From the NCBI GenBank assembly GCA_964036195.1, contig OZ038456.1, forward strand, positions 1,674,001-1,738,000: 64,000 bases of DNA, written 5' to 3'. Of this stretch, positions 1 to 12,255 are shown one piece after another. Both the position numbers and the translations under genes were made by a program. The first letter of the stretch is position 1. Every line of letters starts with the position of its first letter. Source of the stretch: Sphaerolaimus hirsutus (taxonomy: Eukaryota > Nematoda > Chromadorea > Monhysterida > Sphaerolaimidae). Below the pieces are notes generated by a model. The model worked only from the letters and a program-made list of their open reading frames with translations, did no database searches and was not told the DNA's origin.

Positions 1-47
1 CACATGAATGAGCTGTTTTGAAGGTGAAAACATAAAAGGTATGAAAA

Positions 48-260
48 TTAGCGATTTTGAGCGAAAATCAAGGCAAAATTTCTCAAAATCTCTCCAGATA
101 GGTAGATAGCTGGCCGATTTGGGTGATAGATAGCCAAAAATTGCCTCCTGGATAGATAAATAGATAACTGAGCGGCCTTCAGGATAGATAGATAGCTGGC
201 AAATTTGGGGGAACCCCCCCCCCCCCCCCTACCCCCCCAACCCAGCCAAACCCCTGAGTA
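48..260. repeat. F repeat with GATA microsatellite and C run
   Basis: GATAGATAGATAGCTGGC units plus C runs after a GATTTTGAGCGAAAAT lead. Same design at 4440-4660, 5850-6190, 7007-7140, 14940-15100, 18590-18770 and 40690-40830. No end structure identified. Confidence 0.6.
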
Positions 261-268
261 CACATAAT

Positions 269-1445
269 TAACGATGGCAAAAAAAGATTCGAAAATTCGA
301 AAATATTTTCGAATTTTAGAATTTTTTCATAATTTTCGAATTTTTATTTCACCCCGGGAAAAAACACTTAAAAATCGATTTATTTTTCAAAAAATTCGAA
401 AATTCGAAAATTCAAAAATTCGAAAATAGTTTTCGAATTTTTCAGGTGATTCAAGGCGACAAACCACACTCTTAAGTTCAGTGTGCTAAATAAATCGACA
501 TTAGATATGCGGTGGGTCTGAAAACGCCTGATGTAATGAAAAAAATCCATTGAAATCGCGTCCGTCTGCAGCTGCCGCGAAGCCCGAGTCCGACACATCA
601 GTTGAGGAACTGAATGCACAGAGCTGCCAGAACAATTAGAACCGCGGCACTCTACTTCCGCGGAAACAGACGCCGGACCATCAAAAAAATTGTCTGACAT
701 ATAAGTCCACATACCGTATTTCCTCGATATATCCCCCTCGTTTGACCCCCCCCCCCCCTCTCGAGACCACTATGAGACAATCACCCCCCCTCGAAATACC
801 CCCCCCCCAAATTGAGTGTAAAGGGAACGTACACAACAAAAACTGTAGTTTGTGTTCTGTGTAATGCAGAACACACGTTAAAACAATGTCGGTGTCACGT
901 TAGAAGAGTGTTTATATTTACCATATACATATTAATATTAGTCTACAGAACCTTATATATGTCAGTTATTGTTGCATTTTACTAAATACCTCAGCGTACA
1001 TTACAAACAACGAATTTGTACTGGGATTTCAAAAAAAATTTCTGGCGAAATAAACCCCCCTCGAAATACCCCCTCTTTTAACCCCCCTCTCGAGACCACT
1101 ATGAAACAATCACCCCCCGGGGGTGTTTCGAGGAAATACAGTAAGTATTTCTACCATTTGTCATGTTAAAGTGACGTGAAATTGTCATATCATGCTTCAC
1201 TTAAAGTGAAATTACAGTTAAAAGGGGCTCTAAACATGAAAGCAGTCCGAATACTGTGTTTCAGGCTTAAAATTCAATATTTTTCTTAAAAAATTCGAAA
1301 ATTGACAAAAAAGATTCGAAAATTCGAAAATTAAATTCGAAATTTGAAAATTAATTTGGGGAAAAATTTGAAAATTCGAAAATTCATTTTAGAAAAAACA
1401 CTTAAAAATTTGAATACTTTTTTTCTGGGGGGTTTGCCATCGTTA
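269..1445. mobile_element. hAT-like element G, copy 1, with TSD CACATAAT
   Basis: Ends TAACGATGGCAAA and TTTGCCATCGTTA. The 8-bp duplication CACATAAT at 261-268 and 1446-1453 is perfect. Body is AAATTCGAAAATTCG repeats plus a minus-strand coding-like segment (380-712) and a family A element at 712-1143. 8-bp duplications indicate hAT-type transposition; no transposase inside. Confidence 0.85.
712..1143. mobile_element. Family A element (CCGTATTTCCTCG ends)
   Basis: Full-length type, about 430 bp, flanked by TA. Ends CCGTATTTCCTCG and CGAGGAAATACAG; long C runs alternating with TCGAAATACCCC, then an AT-rich core (TGTGTTCTGTGTAATGCAG) common to full copies. No gene. Confidence 0.8.
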
Positions 1446-1692
1446 CACATAATGCAGATATTCATAAATATAATTATTTCTATGGAGATTTTGCTGAGCC
1501 AACCAAGTGTTTCCAAGAATGTTTACATAAATATGTTGCTATCTATGTATATTTTTCACAAAATGGTCAATTAACAGTGAACGCAGTGGAGTGCATGAGT
1601 TTGTGCCTTGCATCGAGCATGGCTTCTATTGCAGAGAGTTTTGTTTGTACAGTCTCATGTGACTGATCAGTGATCCGGCTGGTGTGGTTGCA

Positions 1693-2445
1693 GTTAGAGT
1701 TCAAACGGGACCGCGGTCCCGGTACATGGTTCGGCGAAAAGTCGGGACTGGGGCGGTCCCGGTCCCGACACCCCGGTCCCGGTCCCGACACCCCGGTCCC
1801 GGTCCCGACATTTGAAAGACAGTCCCGGTCCCGACCACCCAGTCCGGGTCCCGGAATTTTTTAGTGGTCCTGGCAAGAGATGAAAAATATTGTAGGAGAA
1901 GGTTAATACATTGATAGTGGTGTTTTACACGGTGGAAATACGGTGTGGAAGCACAGTGGCTAGATATTTTTTACCACACTAGCATATCACAGCTTATTTT
2001 TACATGGTCCCCCGGTTAGTGATGTGAAAAGCGCCAGGACGTTGGCGCCAAGCGCCATGGCGCTTTTGCGATCCCCAGCGCTAAGCGCCAATAGCGCCAT
2101 GGCGCTTTTGCGACCCGCAGCGCCAAGCGCCAATAGCGCCTGGCGCCAGAAGCGCCATGGCGCTTTTTGCTTTGGCGCTAGCGCCATGCGCCAGCGGCAG
2201 ACATTTTGTTCCTGGCGCTAATTGAAAGTAGCGCCAAGCGCCAGAAGCGCCATGGCGCTTTTCAAGGGCATGGCACCAAGCACCAATGGCGCCACAGCAT
2301 GGTAGCGCCAAGCGCCAAAAGCGCCATGGCGCTTTTACATCACTAGTCCCGGTACATGGTTCGTCAAAAAGTCGGGACTGGAGTCATTAGAAAATTCTGG
2401 TCCCGGTCCCGGTCTGAAAATCTGGTCCCGTTTGAACCCTAGTTG
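1693..2445. repeat. CCGGTCCCGGTCCCGACA repeat with GCGCC block inserted
   Basis: Outer inverted words TTCAAACGGGACC and GGTCCCGTTTGAACCC; arms of (GGTCCC)n. An AAGCGCCATGGCGCTTTT-rich block (2019-2345), bounded by AGTGATGT / ACATCACT, sits inside. Related outer repeats: 48613-48770 and a decayed copy at 17400-17480. Confidence 0.7.
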
Positions 2446-3158
2446 CAGTGGGCTAATGTTCTGTCCGCACACATTACATACAATGCAGAAATACATAAAT
2501 GCATATCTCAACGTTTTTCTGTCATATGTGTTTGGTTTTATGTTTGGTGACTGACAGAAAACATAAGTGAATGGTATGGCTTTTTGATGTGGTGGCGGTT
2601 TGTTGATTTGGTGATTTTTTGAAGTTGTGAAGTGTTTTTTATTGGCTATATATCTATTTATGCATGAAATAAATTTTATAATTCATAATCATCCTGCCCC
2701 CAGTAAGTTTGACTCTTGATACCATTTTCTCAATTTTTGAGTATGTATAAACACATGCGTGTTTACTGTGTACAGTGCCTAACATTTTCCTTGTGACAAA
2801 AATGGCTTTCATAAGTATCTTTTCAAGTAAGACAGATATCTTTCCAATTCTTAGGTTTTAGAAATTAGACAGTTTTTACAATAAGGCGCGAACCAATTAA
2901 AAATTACACACGTGGTCGTTTATTCAAGAATATACGGTAGTTTTTTTCTGCGTACAACTTCTCAGACTTCCCTGAAATTTTAAAAACCCATTTAGCATTT
3001 CCAGTTTAACTACTGATATCTAATACGCAACTGTTTTTTTATAGCGGATGGGTATTCAAAACATATTCTCTGCATTTTTATCCAACGACAACAACCCATT
3101 CGATTGACAGACTTTTTCGTAAAGCATATAAAAAACGGCACTTTAAATTACATTAATC
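2446..3158. other. No gene recognised
   Basis: AT-rich, no long frame and no element ends that I can pair. Confidence 0.5.
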
Positions 3159-3161
3159 CAG

Positions 3162-3353
3162 GTGGCAGTCCCAAGCCCTGTAAAGTGTAAAGTAAAGTGT
3201 CAAATGTAAAGTCTAATGCAATGTAAACTGTCAATTGTCATGCAAAGTTCAGTAATAAAATCTTTTCTTTTTTGTTTTGATTGACACTTTACTTTGCATT
3301 TGACTTTACATTTGACACTTAACTTTACACTTTACAGGGCTTGGGACTGCCCC
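3162..3353. mobile_element. Family D element, intergenic copy
   Basis: Palindrome beginning GTGGCAGTCCCAAGCCCTG, flanked by CAG at 3159-3161 and 3354-3356. This fixes the family's ends and 3-bp duplication independently of the receptor intron. Confidence 0.82.
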
Positions 3354-3356
3354 CAG

Positions 3357-4049
3357 ATCTGTCACACTCACAGTGTATGCACATCACGTGCTCACCTATC
3401 CCGAGTGCGTTTGACACGCGTCACGAGTTTTGCGAAGCACTTGTGACAAAAATAGGGTTGGAATTTGAATGATAAATGATGATATTTTATTGAAAAGGAC
3501 TATTCTTTTGTATTCAATATTGAATCATTGATCGATATCCAAATTTCTGAAAAAGTGTCAGATATTTCAACGTCAAAATATCGAGATATCATACCGGATA
3601 TAGGATATCGAACATAGACATTTCGATATCAATAACAGCGTGAAAAATATGCAATATCCGATCTCGATATCAAAACCTCATGTTGTTGCAACTCCACTAG
3701 CCACTGAATGTGACGTATGTCAAGCTTTTTGTACTTGCCGGGAAAACGATATTTTTCTCGCAATTTCCAGCACTTTCAAGTGCATTTTTGTAGGAAATCA
3801 AAGTTACAAGAAATTTTTCACCCCCCCCCCCCATCTCCGCACAAATTTTCGCAAAATTGCCCGCCAATGTCAATGTTAATCTATTGAGGCATTGATGGTC
3901 ATGCAATTGTCTTCGGCCAAGTGCAAAGTGGGAAACTGTCGGGGGGCGGATTCAATTTGAATGTAGGGCGCGCGTAGGGCGCCCGACAGCCGCATAAGCA
4001 CGTCAAATTGTGCACGGACGTGTAGCAAAGGTGTCCACCAGACCGGGGA
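3357..4049. other. No gene; ATATCGATATC-rich stretch
   Basis: 3520-3680 repeats GATATC/CGATATC words in inverted order, a probable decayed palindrome. 3640-3879 is open for 79 codons but shows no protein character. Confidence 0.45.
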
Positions 4050-4222
4050 GGGTCAGTCTCAGACCCTATAAAATGTCAAATGTCATTCAAAGTGTCCAAA
4101 GTCATGTAAAATGCCCGGTAAAGTGGCAAAACGCCATTTTATTGGCCATTTTACATGACTTTTGACACTTTGCATGGCATTTGATATTTTACAGGGCATT
4201 TTACAGGGTCTGGGACTGACAC
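4050..4222. mobile_element. Family D element
   Basis: Same core as the intronic copy (AGACCCTATAAAATGTC and complement). Ends diverged; duplication not clear. Confidence 0.72.
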
Positions 4223-4941
4223 CAAGGGTATTCCAGATTTTGATAGCAAATCGCTCCTCTGGGTGGATAAAGTGCTGAATTTTTTTTTTTTTTTTTGGGG
4301 GGGGGGGTTGTTAGGTTGCGGTGGTGTAAAATATAGGCTTTTTCAAAGTGTATAATGCAGAAAGGAGGTAAATTTCTTTAAAAAAGGTAAAATAGCAAAA
4401 ATTAGGCCTTGTACCAAAAAAAAACTGAAAAAGGAATCAAGGAACATGAATTATTGATTTTAAAGGTGAAAATCTATAAAAATATATGAAACTTAGAGAT
4501 TTTGAGCAAAAATTAGAAAATTTCTCAAAAATCGCCTATGATAGATAGATAGCAACCCGATTTAGGGAGAGGGGTGGTGTTCAGGGGATAGTAGCCAATA
4601 AAATTGCCTCCATTATAGATAGATATCTGGGCAATTTGGCAACCCCCCAACCCCCCTTTCCTACCCATGATGTGCACCATTCCAGCCCTTACTCGCGTGT
4701 AGGGCACCTTACGTTGTAATTGAACTTGGTTCCAGCAGTGCGAATACTGTAATCAGTTCTTTTCGTGTCTGATTGATTAGAAATAAGCCGTGGCTGCACT
4801 CTGCGGGCTGTATGGTATGCATTTTTCTGAAGGAAACACTCCTGCATGGCGCCATTGTTAGTGAAGTGAAAAAAGTTCCAGAAAAAAAGAGTGAATCCAG
4901 GAGAAACACATTTGTCGCTTGTATGCTACACTTTTTTACTT

Positions 4942-5322
4942 TACCGTATTACCTCGAAATACCCCCATGGGGGTTTAATTATTCGCTACAAAATTTAAGG
5001 AGGGGGGGGGGTTAATTCGAGAGGTGAGTTATTACTTCGTCAGAGATTTTCGTAAGGATCGTAGTAAATAGTGCATTTGCTTATCAAAAACAGGTGTCCA
5101 AACAGGATATATTTGGGATAAACGTAGATAGCTACACAAACTATGTCTATGTGTAGCTGTGATGCAAGCAGTAATAAATACATCATGTACATTACATACT
5201 TGGTGTACATCATTCCGGAGGGGGGTATTTCCAGGGGGGTTGTTATTTCCCCAGCCCATTTTGAGGGGGGTTAATTCGAGGGGGGGTTATTTCAAGGGGG
5301 GATAATTCGAGGTAATACAGTA
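4942..5322. mobile_element. Family A element
   Basis: TACCGTATTACCTCGAAATA to GAGGTAATACAGTA. The core differs from the 712 copy (ATGTACATTACATACTTGGT). Confidence 0.78.
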
Positions 5323-5607
5323 AGTATGTTTTTGTGAAAGTGCGGACATAAGTATCTCGCTCTCGCGTTATCGACTAAGACATAAGTAATTTTGGACGCA
5401 TACTTTGCGGTCCGCCGTAGACGCAAGCCTCCATTTGAAGCACATTGCGTGGAAATGCTAGTTCGATGTGCAATGTCTTGCAAATGTCTTATAGTGCCCA
5501 GGTGCAGTTTTTGGCTCGCCGTACATATGTAATGTATTCGTCGTGTGATTTAGAAAACAAGTGCTATGTATTTAGAGAACTTGTTTTTGCTTGGTTTATT
5601 TTTTATG

Positions 5608-5804
5608 TATACTCGGCGGACCGCAAACTATGTGCAGAATCCTACCATAATTTAATGAATAAAATCTTGTGATAAATTTCGTAATTAATTGTTCCGCGGT
5701 AAAAACGAAATGTTATGATGAAAAACTGTCGAATTTTTGGTTCATTATTCAGATGGGTTATGGTAGGTTTCCATACTAAGTGTGATGTCCGCCTAGTATA
5801 CGTA
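5608..5804. mobile_element. T element, intact copy
   Basis: TATACTCGGCGGACCGC to GATGTCCGCCTAGTATA, about 197 bp; arms CATAATTTAATGAATAAAAT / CATTATTCAGATGGGTTATG. No gene. Confidence 0.72.
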
Positions 5805-6196
5805 GGTAAATAATTATACCTGGGTGAAACCATGATGTGTTTTAGGCGGGGTAAACCCGGGGTCTCCAAGATTTTGGCCCTCGCGGGAGCTGGATAGATA
5901 GAAAATCGCTCCTCGGGAGGGATAGATAGCTGAAAAAAATATCTGGGGGGGCTGGGGGGGGGGCTCGCGGGGGCAAAATATATAGGCTTTTCCAGTGAAT
6001 AGAAGGTCGAAAGGGGAAAAAATCGCTAATAATCGGTTAAAAGTGGCCAGAAGTATGTTTAACATAGCTAAAAACAGGCATATAACCATGCATATAGCCG
6101 GAGAGCACGATTTTGAAGGTGAAAAACTATAAAAATGTGCAAAAATTGTTGATTTTTAGCGAAAATTGGGGCTAAATTTATCAAAAACCACTCCTG

Positions 6197-7006
6197 GTGC
6201 CGGTTCCGCAAGTGGACAAGTTAAGAGTTAAAAGTTAAGAGTTGAGTAAAAAGACAAATGGCGAGTTAAGAGTAAAGTTAAAGTTTTAGAGAAAAGTTAA
6301 AGTTTAAGAGAAAAGTTAAAATTTAAGAGAAAAGTTAAAAGTTGAGTTAAAGGTTAAGAGTTGAGTTAAAGGTTAAAAGTTGAGTTAAGAGTTAAAAGTT
6401 GAGTTAAGAGTTGAGTTAAGAGTTAAGAGACAAGTGGAAAATGAAGGTAAAAAAATATAAAAAAATAAAAATATGAAATTGGTATCGATACGGCTGTTCG
6501 CTGGCATGGTGCCAATGTTGTATGCACGTCATTTGAAAATAACGTATCCAAAAAAATTATCGCTAAAAAAAGAAAAAATCGCCGAACGTTGTTTCGAAAT
6601 GGCCATGCGGGGACAAAATATGATTGAAGATCAGCGTATCGCGCTTCTGCAACGAATGACCCATTTGTCTTTTAAATCAACTTTTAACTCATCTTTTAAC
6701 CTTTAACTCAACTCTTAACATTTAACTCAACTTTTGACTCAACTTTTAACCTTTAACTCAACTCTTAACTTTTAACTCAACTTTTGACTCAACTTTTAAC
6801 CTTTAACTCAACTCTTAACTTTTAACTCAACTTTTGACTCAACTTTTAACCTTTAACTCAACTCTTAACTTTTAACTCAACTTTTGACTCAACTTTTAAC
6901 CTTTAACTCAACTCTTAACTTTTAACTCAACTTTTGACTCAACTTTTAACCTTTAACTCAACTCTTAACTTTTAACTCTTAACTTGTCTACTTGCGGAAC
7001 TGGCCC
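6197..7006. mobile_element. Family E element with expanded arms and internal cargo
   Basis: Ends GTGCCGGTTCCGCAAGTGG and complement. Left arm AAGTTAAGAGTTGAG repeats; right arm a 50-bp tandem array. Between them, 6473-6706, is a non-repetitive 77-codon open stretch (MVPMLYARHLKITYPKKLSL and on). E ends resemble D ends (GTGCCAGTnCC), suggesting a shared transposase. Confidence 0.72.
6700..6985. repeat. 50-bp tandem array (CTTTTAACCTTTAACTCAAC type)
   Basis: About five to six near-identical copies of a 50-bp unit made of TTTAACTCAACT/TTTTGACTC words, forming the right arm of the E element. Copies are more alike than the left arm is to them, so the array expanded after insertion. Confidence 0.8.
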
Positions 7007-7574
7007 CAGATAGATAGATAGCTGAGCGATTTGGGGGGGTCTTTGTGGGTAGTAGCGAAAAATTTTGCCTCGGGATAGATAGATAGCTGGCGGATTTGGG
7101 GGGGGGCAGCCCCCCCCCCCCAGCCCCCCCCCTAGGAGACCCCTTGGGGTAAACTCCACGTTTCTCAACGTGCGGAATGTGCACGAAATGAGAGTTTTCT
7201 GGCTCGGACAGTGAGAAATAAACGAAAAAGATTGTTTTTAGACCGAAATCGGCCATTATCCAATACAAGGGTGCGGGTGGTGCTATACACGGGGATGGCA
7301 GCTTATGTGTACATATACCTGCCATGTTAGAAATCATGGGGGTTGGTAGAGGGTGTCTTGTCAGAAATTATGGTAGCGTACCGCAAAATTGGAAAATTTT
7401 CCACACGGTATGAAAATTTAGTACGGTAATGCTGCGATTACGGCTCGGGCGTAAAATTGACCAGGCGTAAAATTGATTTTGGACGTAAAATTTATTACAG
7501 ATGAATGGATAAAGATACAACATTGTTATTTCAGTCAAAGAAAGCTTAGATGCAGACGTTCCTTGTGTCCAAAG

Positions 7575-8808
7575 TAACGATGGCAAACAGTCAAAAAAAA
7601 AGTATTTAAATTTTTAAGTGTTTTTTCTGAAATGAATTTTCGAATTTTCGAATTTTTCTTCAAAATAATTTTCGAATTTCGAATTTAATTTTCGAATTTC
7701 GAATTTTCGAATCTTTTTTGGCAATTTTCGAATTTTTTTGGCCAGTTTTCGAATTTTTTCAAATAATTTTCGAATCTTTTTTGAAAAAAATTGAATATTA
7801 AGCTTTAAACACAGAATTTAGACTGTCTTCATGTTCTGCTCAGTTGTTATAACCTTATTTTAACCATAAATTAGCATTAAAAATGGACGAAGGAGTTATG
7901 CAAACCAGTGTGCTGCTTCATTTAATTCACACATTGATACATTTAATTCGCCAACAGAGTGAAGGCAATAAAAACAACAATTTAAAAGTTGGCATCAAAT
8001 AAAATATCAGCAAAAAAATACAAAAATGGCATCAAATACCATATTATATTTTCAGAGTGGAAACTGGGGGGGGGGGTTAAACGAGGGTGGGTATTTCGAC
8101 GGGGTGTATTATTTAGCCAGAAATTTTTCGAAATCCCAGTACTAAATTGTTGTTTTTAGGTAACACAGATGTCAAAAAATGCAACAAAAACTGCCATTTA
8201 TAAGACTCTATATACTTATATAAGTACGTAGATGGTACTAAATTAGATGGTACTAACGTAGATGGTACTAACGCCATTTATAAGACCCTGTTCTAAACAA
8301 CACAGTCATTGTTTTTGATGTGTGTTCTGTATTTCCCAGATCACAAACTGCATTACGTTCTCTATACACCAAATTGGGGGGGGGGGGGGTGGTATTTCGA
8401 GGGGGGTTTATAAATGTATAGTGAAAACTTTGAGGGGGTATTTCGAGGGGGGGGGGATATTTCGAGGAAATACAGTATAAAAAAACGGATGCGTCGAAGT
8501 CCGCCTCTTCCGCCGTGGATGACATTTCAACGTTTTTTTGTTACGTTTCGCTTTTCGATACGCGCCGAGTATCAATCGTTGATTTATTTAGCACGTTGAA
8601 CTTAACAGCGTTTTTTGTTGCCTTGAATTCCCTAAAAAATTCGAAAACTATTTTTGAATTTTCGAATTTTCGAATTTTCGAATCTTTTGAAAAATAAATC
8701 GATTTTTAAGTGTTTTTTCTAGGGGCGAAATAAAAATTCGAAAATTACGAAAAAATTCGAAAATTCGAAAATGTTTTCGAATTTTCGAATCTTTTTTTGC
8801 CATCGTTA
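7575..8808. mobile_element. hAT-like element G, copy 2, with TSD GTCCAAAG
   Basis: Inverted relative to copy 1. Ends TAACGATGGC / GCCATCGTTA, duplication GTCCAAAG at 7567-7574 and 8809-8816. It also carries a family A element (8037-8477) at the matching place and the same coding-like segment (about 8480-8697, plus strand). It interrupts palindrome W, whose intact arm preserves the empty site. Confidence 0.87.
8037..8477. mobile_element. Family A element inside G copy 2
   Basis: Left end mutated (TACCATATTATATTTTC), right end GAGGAAATACAGTA; core related to the 712 copy (GTGTGTTCTGTATTTCCC). Confidence 0.75.
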
Positions 8809-9454
8809 GTCCAAAGCTCATGAGTTTATTTCAATCGTACCGGGAGTTATGAATTTGAGCACAATTTTTTCAATTATACGCTGTAAGTTGCGTAAAATTA
8901 GGGTGTAAAATTAACAAAAATTGCGCCAAAATTCATAACTTCTAGTACAATTAAAATAAACTGATGAGCTTTGGACACAAGCAACATCTGCATGTGCGCT
9001 TTCTTTGACTGAAATTACAACACCATATCTTTATCCATTCACCTGTAATTAATTTTACACCCAAAATCAATTTTACGCCAGGTCAATTTTACGCCCGAGC
9101 TGTAATCGCAGCATAACCGTACAGTCTCCTGCAAAATGAATATAGCATTCCGTATTTCCTGTTTTCCGACATAAATAAATATTTACCACATTAACTGCAT
9201 TACATTATGACTGCATAATCATAATAATCACGCAACTGAAGGCAGCCGCTCTGGTAAAATAATAATCATTGAACAAACCAAAGCCATAAATCTAAGTTAC
9301 TGACTCTGCAGATACTTAAAAGCTTTGTTCTTGATCACCGAGCACTGTAAAATGTAATATTTACTTCGTACGGTTTAATTAACAATTTGAATCGCTCACC
9401 CTAACATGGACCCTGTCAAGTGACAAGTGACAAGTAAAGTTTCGAATTGTCGGC

Positions 9455-9855
9455 TAGTCATTTAAAGGCGCCAGCACCGGTGCTGGTGCGGTGCGCTTTC
9501 AATCCACTGTCATCATTTTAATCACTGCATCAAAGCGATCGCCACATCATTTGATCATTTTAGGCGTTTGACCATCAAAATCGATAGAGAATTCATGGAA
9601 AAATGCAGTTTCGAAGAAGTGGCCACTAAGAAACTACCCGATTATTACTTCGGAACCGCCAGCCCGGTGCGGTGCTTTTCGGTGCTAGCACCGGCAGTCG
9701 GACGGTGCCCCTCCGGTGCCGGTACCTTTTTTTGCGAATGGTGTCGGTGCGGTGCGGTGAGCCTTGTTGCCGGTGCCACGTGCACTTTCTGAGGACTGGC
9801 AGGGGGTGCCGGTGCGGTGTGGTGCCATATTTCCCGGTGCCCTTAACATCACTAC
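9455..9855. repeat. GGTGCCGGTGCGGTGCGG repeat
   Basis: GC-rich (GGTGCC)n arms around an AT-rich centre (9500-9655); ends TTTAAAGGCGCC and CCTTAACATCACT resemble the 2019-2345 block. Non-coding. Confidence 0.6.
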
Positions 9856-10198
9856 CCTGCACCAAATGAGCAACCAATAAAGTTTCTTTATTGCGAATAT
9901 TCATAAAAATTTCCAGTGAAAATGTGACATGAATTTGAAACTTTTCCTTCACTTCTCGACGTTGACATTATGCGAAATCGGCCCCTTATGAAAAATGTGA
10001 TTGATTTATCCGGTAATGTCACTTGATCCATAAAATATGATTGGTTTAAAATGAAAATGGCGCATATTGCCCACGGCGCCATGTGCAGTTGCTGTTGTTT
10101 TTAAGCCTACGATAAGTCTGCTTCAGTTGAACAATGGAAATTTGTTCTAAAGAATTGTGATGTTCCTTGTATGTAGACCTTGAATTTCTGGAAGTAGA

Positions 10199-10634
10199 TA
10201 CCGCATTTCCTCGAAATACCCCTCCCCTCGTTTGACGCCCCCCCCTCTCGAGACCACTATGAAACAATCACCCCCCCCCTCGAAATACCCCCTCCAGATT
10301 GAGTGTAAAGAGAACGTACATGACAAATACTGCAGTTTGTGTTCTGCGTAGTGCAGAACACACGTTCAAACAATGTCGTAATCACGTTAGAACAGTGTTT
10401 ATACCATCTACGTACTACTATTAGTCTACAGGAGTCTATACATGTCAGTTATTGATGCATTTTTCTACCCCAGTGTACATCACAAACGACGATTTTGTAC
10501 TAGGATCAAAAAAATTTCTGGTGAAATAACCCCCCCCCCTCGAAATACCCCCCCCCCTCGTTTAAACCCCCCCCCCCTCTCGGGACCACTATGAAACAAT
10601 CACTCCCCGGGGGGTATTTCGAGGAAATACGGTA
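10199..10634. mobile_element. Family A element
   Basis: TACCGCATTTCCTCGAAATA to GAGGAAATACGGTA; nearly colinear with the copies at 712 and 60234 (TTGTGTTCTGCGTAGTGCAG). Confidence 0.8.
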
Positions 10635-10753
10635 GTCCTATTTTTAGTGATTCTGCGCTCATTCACATGTTTTTAGACGCTTTGCCACATGCGCCGGAAT
10701 TTTTCTTTATTTATGTAAAATACCTAATCTCTACGCCCCCTCACATATGCTTA

Positions 10754-10862
10754 CAGGGCTGTATACAAGGGGGGCGTTTGGGGGGGGGGCTCAGCCCCCC
10801 CCCCGTTCGCCGGTTTCCGTAAACAAGCACCCCCCCGCCCTAGAATCCTGGATACGTCACTG
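10754..10862. mobile_element. hAT-like element X, short copy, TSD TATGCTTA
   Basis: 109 bp, ends CAGGGCTGTATACAAGG and CTGGATACGTCACTG, perfect duplication TATGCTTA at 10746-10753 and 10863-10870. Internal long G and C runs (GGGCTCAGCCCC). CAGGG ends are typical of hAT elements. Confidence 0.88.
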
Positions 10863-10870
10863 TATGCTTA

Positions 10871-11909
10871 TGTAGTAATTAATTGTACACATTTTGTTTT
10901 TTTTTCCAGTTTATTTTGTAGTGAGTTCAATCAACTAGTACGCTTAGCAGTGCAGGAGGCATAGGGGATTTTGAGGGTATTATTTTAGGGGGGGGGGGGG
11001 TCTGCCCCCGAGCACGTGCTAATAACTAAGGAACGGCTTGGTAGAAAATGTTGAAATTTTGATATATTATGGTTTCAGGTCGGGGCTAATTACAAGTCCG
11101 AGGAAATTTTGCTACGACACCCCTGACTGGAGATAGGGTGTATGGCAGGAGGGCGCCCGTGTGTCTGCACTACATGAAAAAATCTCTCATTATGAGCGCA
11201 AATATAAAGAAAATTTAATTTTGACAAACAGAAATTCAAAAATGATAATTTTTCCCAAAAAAATTTTTTTTTTTTTTGGGGGGGGGGGTTTAGAATAGAA
11301 CAGTTGGCAAAAAAATAAAAAAATTGTGAATAGTTTATAAATTTTTGGAACATTTTAGTTGGCATGTAAGTGCAAGGAAAATAAACGCACTGTGGTGGAA
11401 AAAATAAGGTAAAAATTAAAAATGAGTGAAGACATACAGCACCAGTTTGAAAGCTGTTGCGCTACATTCTTAAACACAATTACAATTGGAAAGTTTCAAA
11501 ACTTATATAGAAAACATTTAAAAACTCAAAATTTTATTAAAAGTTTATAAATTTCGAAATTCAAAAATGCTACAGGAATAATTCAAAAATGCAGAAATTA
11601 ATTGAAGGAAAACACTTGAAAATTAAAATAAATAAATTTTCATGCAGTTTCCCATCGTTATCTGCATTCTGGCGCCCCTCTGTCTGCATTCAAGAAAACC
11701 CAGACTGCAGTCTTACATTATCTTCAATTCCTCCATTATTGCATGCAATCAGCACAATGCATTATTTATGTAAAAAGGTGTTGAATTTTTGTTGCCCGAC
11801 GCATTTTTTCGCGGGTAACCCGATTTATTTACTTTTCGGGCCGCGCTAAATCGACATTTACCGCGCTAAATATAATCACTGATAAAATTAATCGGGTGTC
11901 GCTCCCAGA
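10871..11909. other. No gene; G-type fragments
   Basis: Long T and G runs (11267-11290) and AAATTCAAAAATG tracts as in family G; one G-type end near 11655. Confidence 0.45.
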
Positions 11910-12052
11910 CCGGACCGTTCGAAATGCCTTGTAAAATATAAAATGTCATGCAAAGTGCCAAAAGTCATGTAAAATTCCCCGTAGAATGGCATTGCATGAC
12001 TTTTGACACTTTGCATGACACTTGACACTTTACAGGTTCCGGGAATGGCCCC
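11910..12052. mobile_element. Family D element, degraded
   Basis: Palindromic AAAATGTCATGCAAAGTGCC core with altered ends (CTCCCAGACCGG / CCGGGAATGGCCCC). Confidence 0.6.
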
Positions 12053-12255
12053 TGGTGGCCTGAAAAACTATTCGGGCCAATTATATTTAGTTAATGGAAT
12101 GCGCCAGCTTTTGTTCCTTTTCGTTCCCGCAATCTTACATTGCCCAGCGAGCCCCGGTATTTGCCTGTAAATGCTCCGGCTCCCGTAAATACCTGAATAC
12201 CTTGCGTTGCACCTTGAATATCCCATTGAATACCTTATTACCTCGCCCCCTCGCC

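Larger units (their letters stand above)
7421..9122. mobile_element. Palindromic element W split by G copy 2
   Basis: Left arm 7421-7574, right arm and loop 8809-9122. Outer words GTACGGTAATGCTGCGATTA and complement, GGGCGTAAAATTGACC and complement. The right arm reads GAGCTTTGGACAC, the uninterrupted complement of the G insertion site. Confidence 0.8.
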
